Below, one piece after another: positions 63,902-64,000 of a stretch of DNA of 64,000 nucleotides. The stretch spans positions 106,648-170,647 of the forward strand of contig JBBHKE010000847.1 in NCBI GenBank assembly GCA_037447655.1. Direction: 5' to 3'. Every line of letters begins with the position of its first letter. The first letter of the stretch is position 1. The position numbers were made by a program, and so were the translations under genes. Under the pieces are notes generated by a model, which worked only from the letters and a program-made list of their open reading frames with translations, searched no databases and was not told the origin of the DNA. This DNA is from Zygnema cylindricum. Taxonomy: Eukaryota > Streptophyta > Zygnematophyceae > Zygnematales > Zygnemataceae.

Positions 63902-64000
63902 GTGAGTGGTCTTGCGGGGGCTCTCTTTCTTCTCTACCCTCCTCCCCCCATCTCTATCTCTGTCAACTGTCTCTCCTTCCCCCTCCCTCTCCCTCTCCCT
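63902..64000 (+). other. Start of intron 2 with CT-rich end
   Basis: Intron sequence after GTGAGT, becoming (CCCTCT)n at 63980-64000, the same simple repeat as 31680-32860. Confidence 0.5.

Overview
The window looks like nuclear DNA of a streptophyte (green-plant lineage), most likely a charophyte alga or an early-diverging land plant. The evidence is spliceosomal host genes with GT-AG introns, a plastid-type phosphatidate cytidylyltransferase, a plant-type complex I small subunit, a nuclear tRNA-Ala(AGC), interstitial TTTAGGG-like DNA, and dense Ty1/copia and Ty3/gypsy retrotransposons. The species cannot be told from the sequence. A 10-N gap lies at 15524-15533.

Bases 1-26900 are a retrotransposon graveyard. 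One copia family occurs at least four times: element A (gag plus LTR, 1-1903), an older pol fragment that A interrupts (1904-2545), a nearly full-length element B (2667-8907), an LTR plus 5' gag (14018-15523), and a pol-LTR-gag-start arrangement (22950-26420). Between these lies the most notable system in the window: a Ty3/gypsy-like family that carries a complete C5 cytosine DNA methyltransferase (DNMT) between its protease and its reverse transcriptase. There are two clear minus-strand copies (8940-12838 and 15765-20625) and one strongly decayed plus-strand copy (12838-13830). Retrotransposon-borne DNMTs are known, from memory, from dinoflagellates and charophytes (de Mendoza et al. 2018). 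This family has an unusual E-C-Q-G motif IV and a poly-G tract at the DNMT-RT boundary.

Bases 26900-37600 hold a gypsy LTR, an unclassified repeat shared with 22.4-22.9 kb, a row of short inverted-repeat elements (MITE-like) sharing TACACCGCCAATCGCTATTAG-type ends, long pyrimidine or purine tracts, and a 50-bp-period array of five hairpins. No gene is seen there.

Bases 37600-64000 are gene-bearing. They hold a two-exon 89-aa mitochondrial complex I small subunit candidate (37604-39435, +), the 3' exons of plastid CDP-diacylglycerol synthase (41784-43502, -), an unrecognised two-exon coiled-coil protein (46939-48851, -), an eight-exon protein with a putative transit peptide, peptidoglycan-binding domain, transmembrane helix and coiled coil (51859-57412, +), tRNA-Ala (61328-61399, -), and the first two exons of a likely proteasome assembly chaperone 3 gene running off the right edge (63448-63901, +). 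Between them are MITEs, minisatellites, a (TTCCC)n array and a 1.65-kb telomere-like degenerate array.

The host genes are unrelated housekeeping or organelle genes. The repeats are where the genome is evolving: nested insertions, shared LTRs, MITE clusters, and a retroelement that captured a DNA-methylation enzyme.
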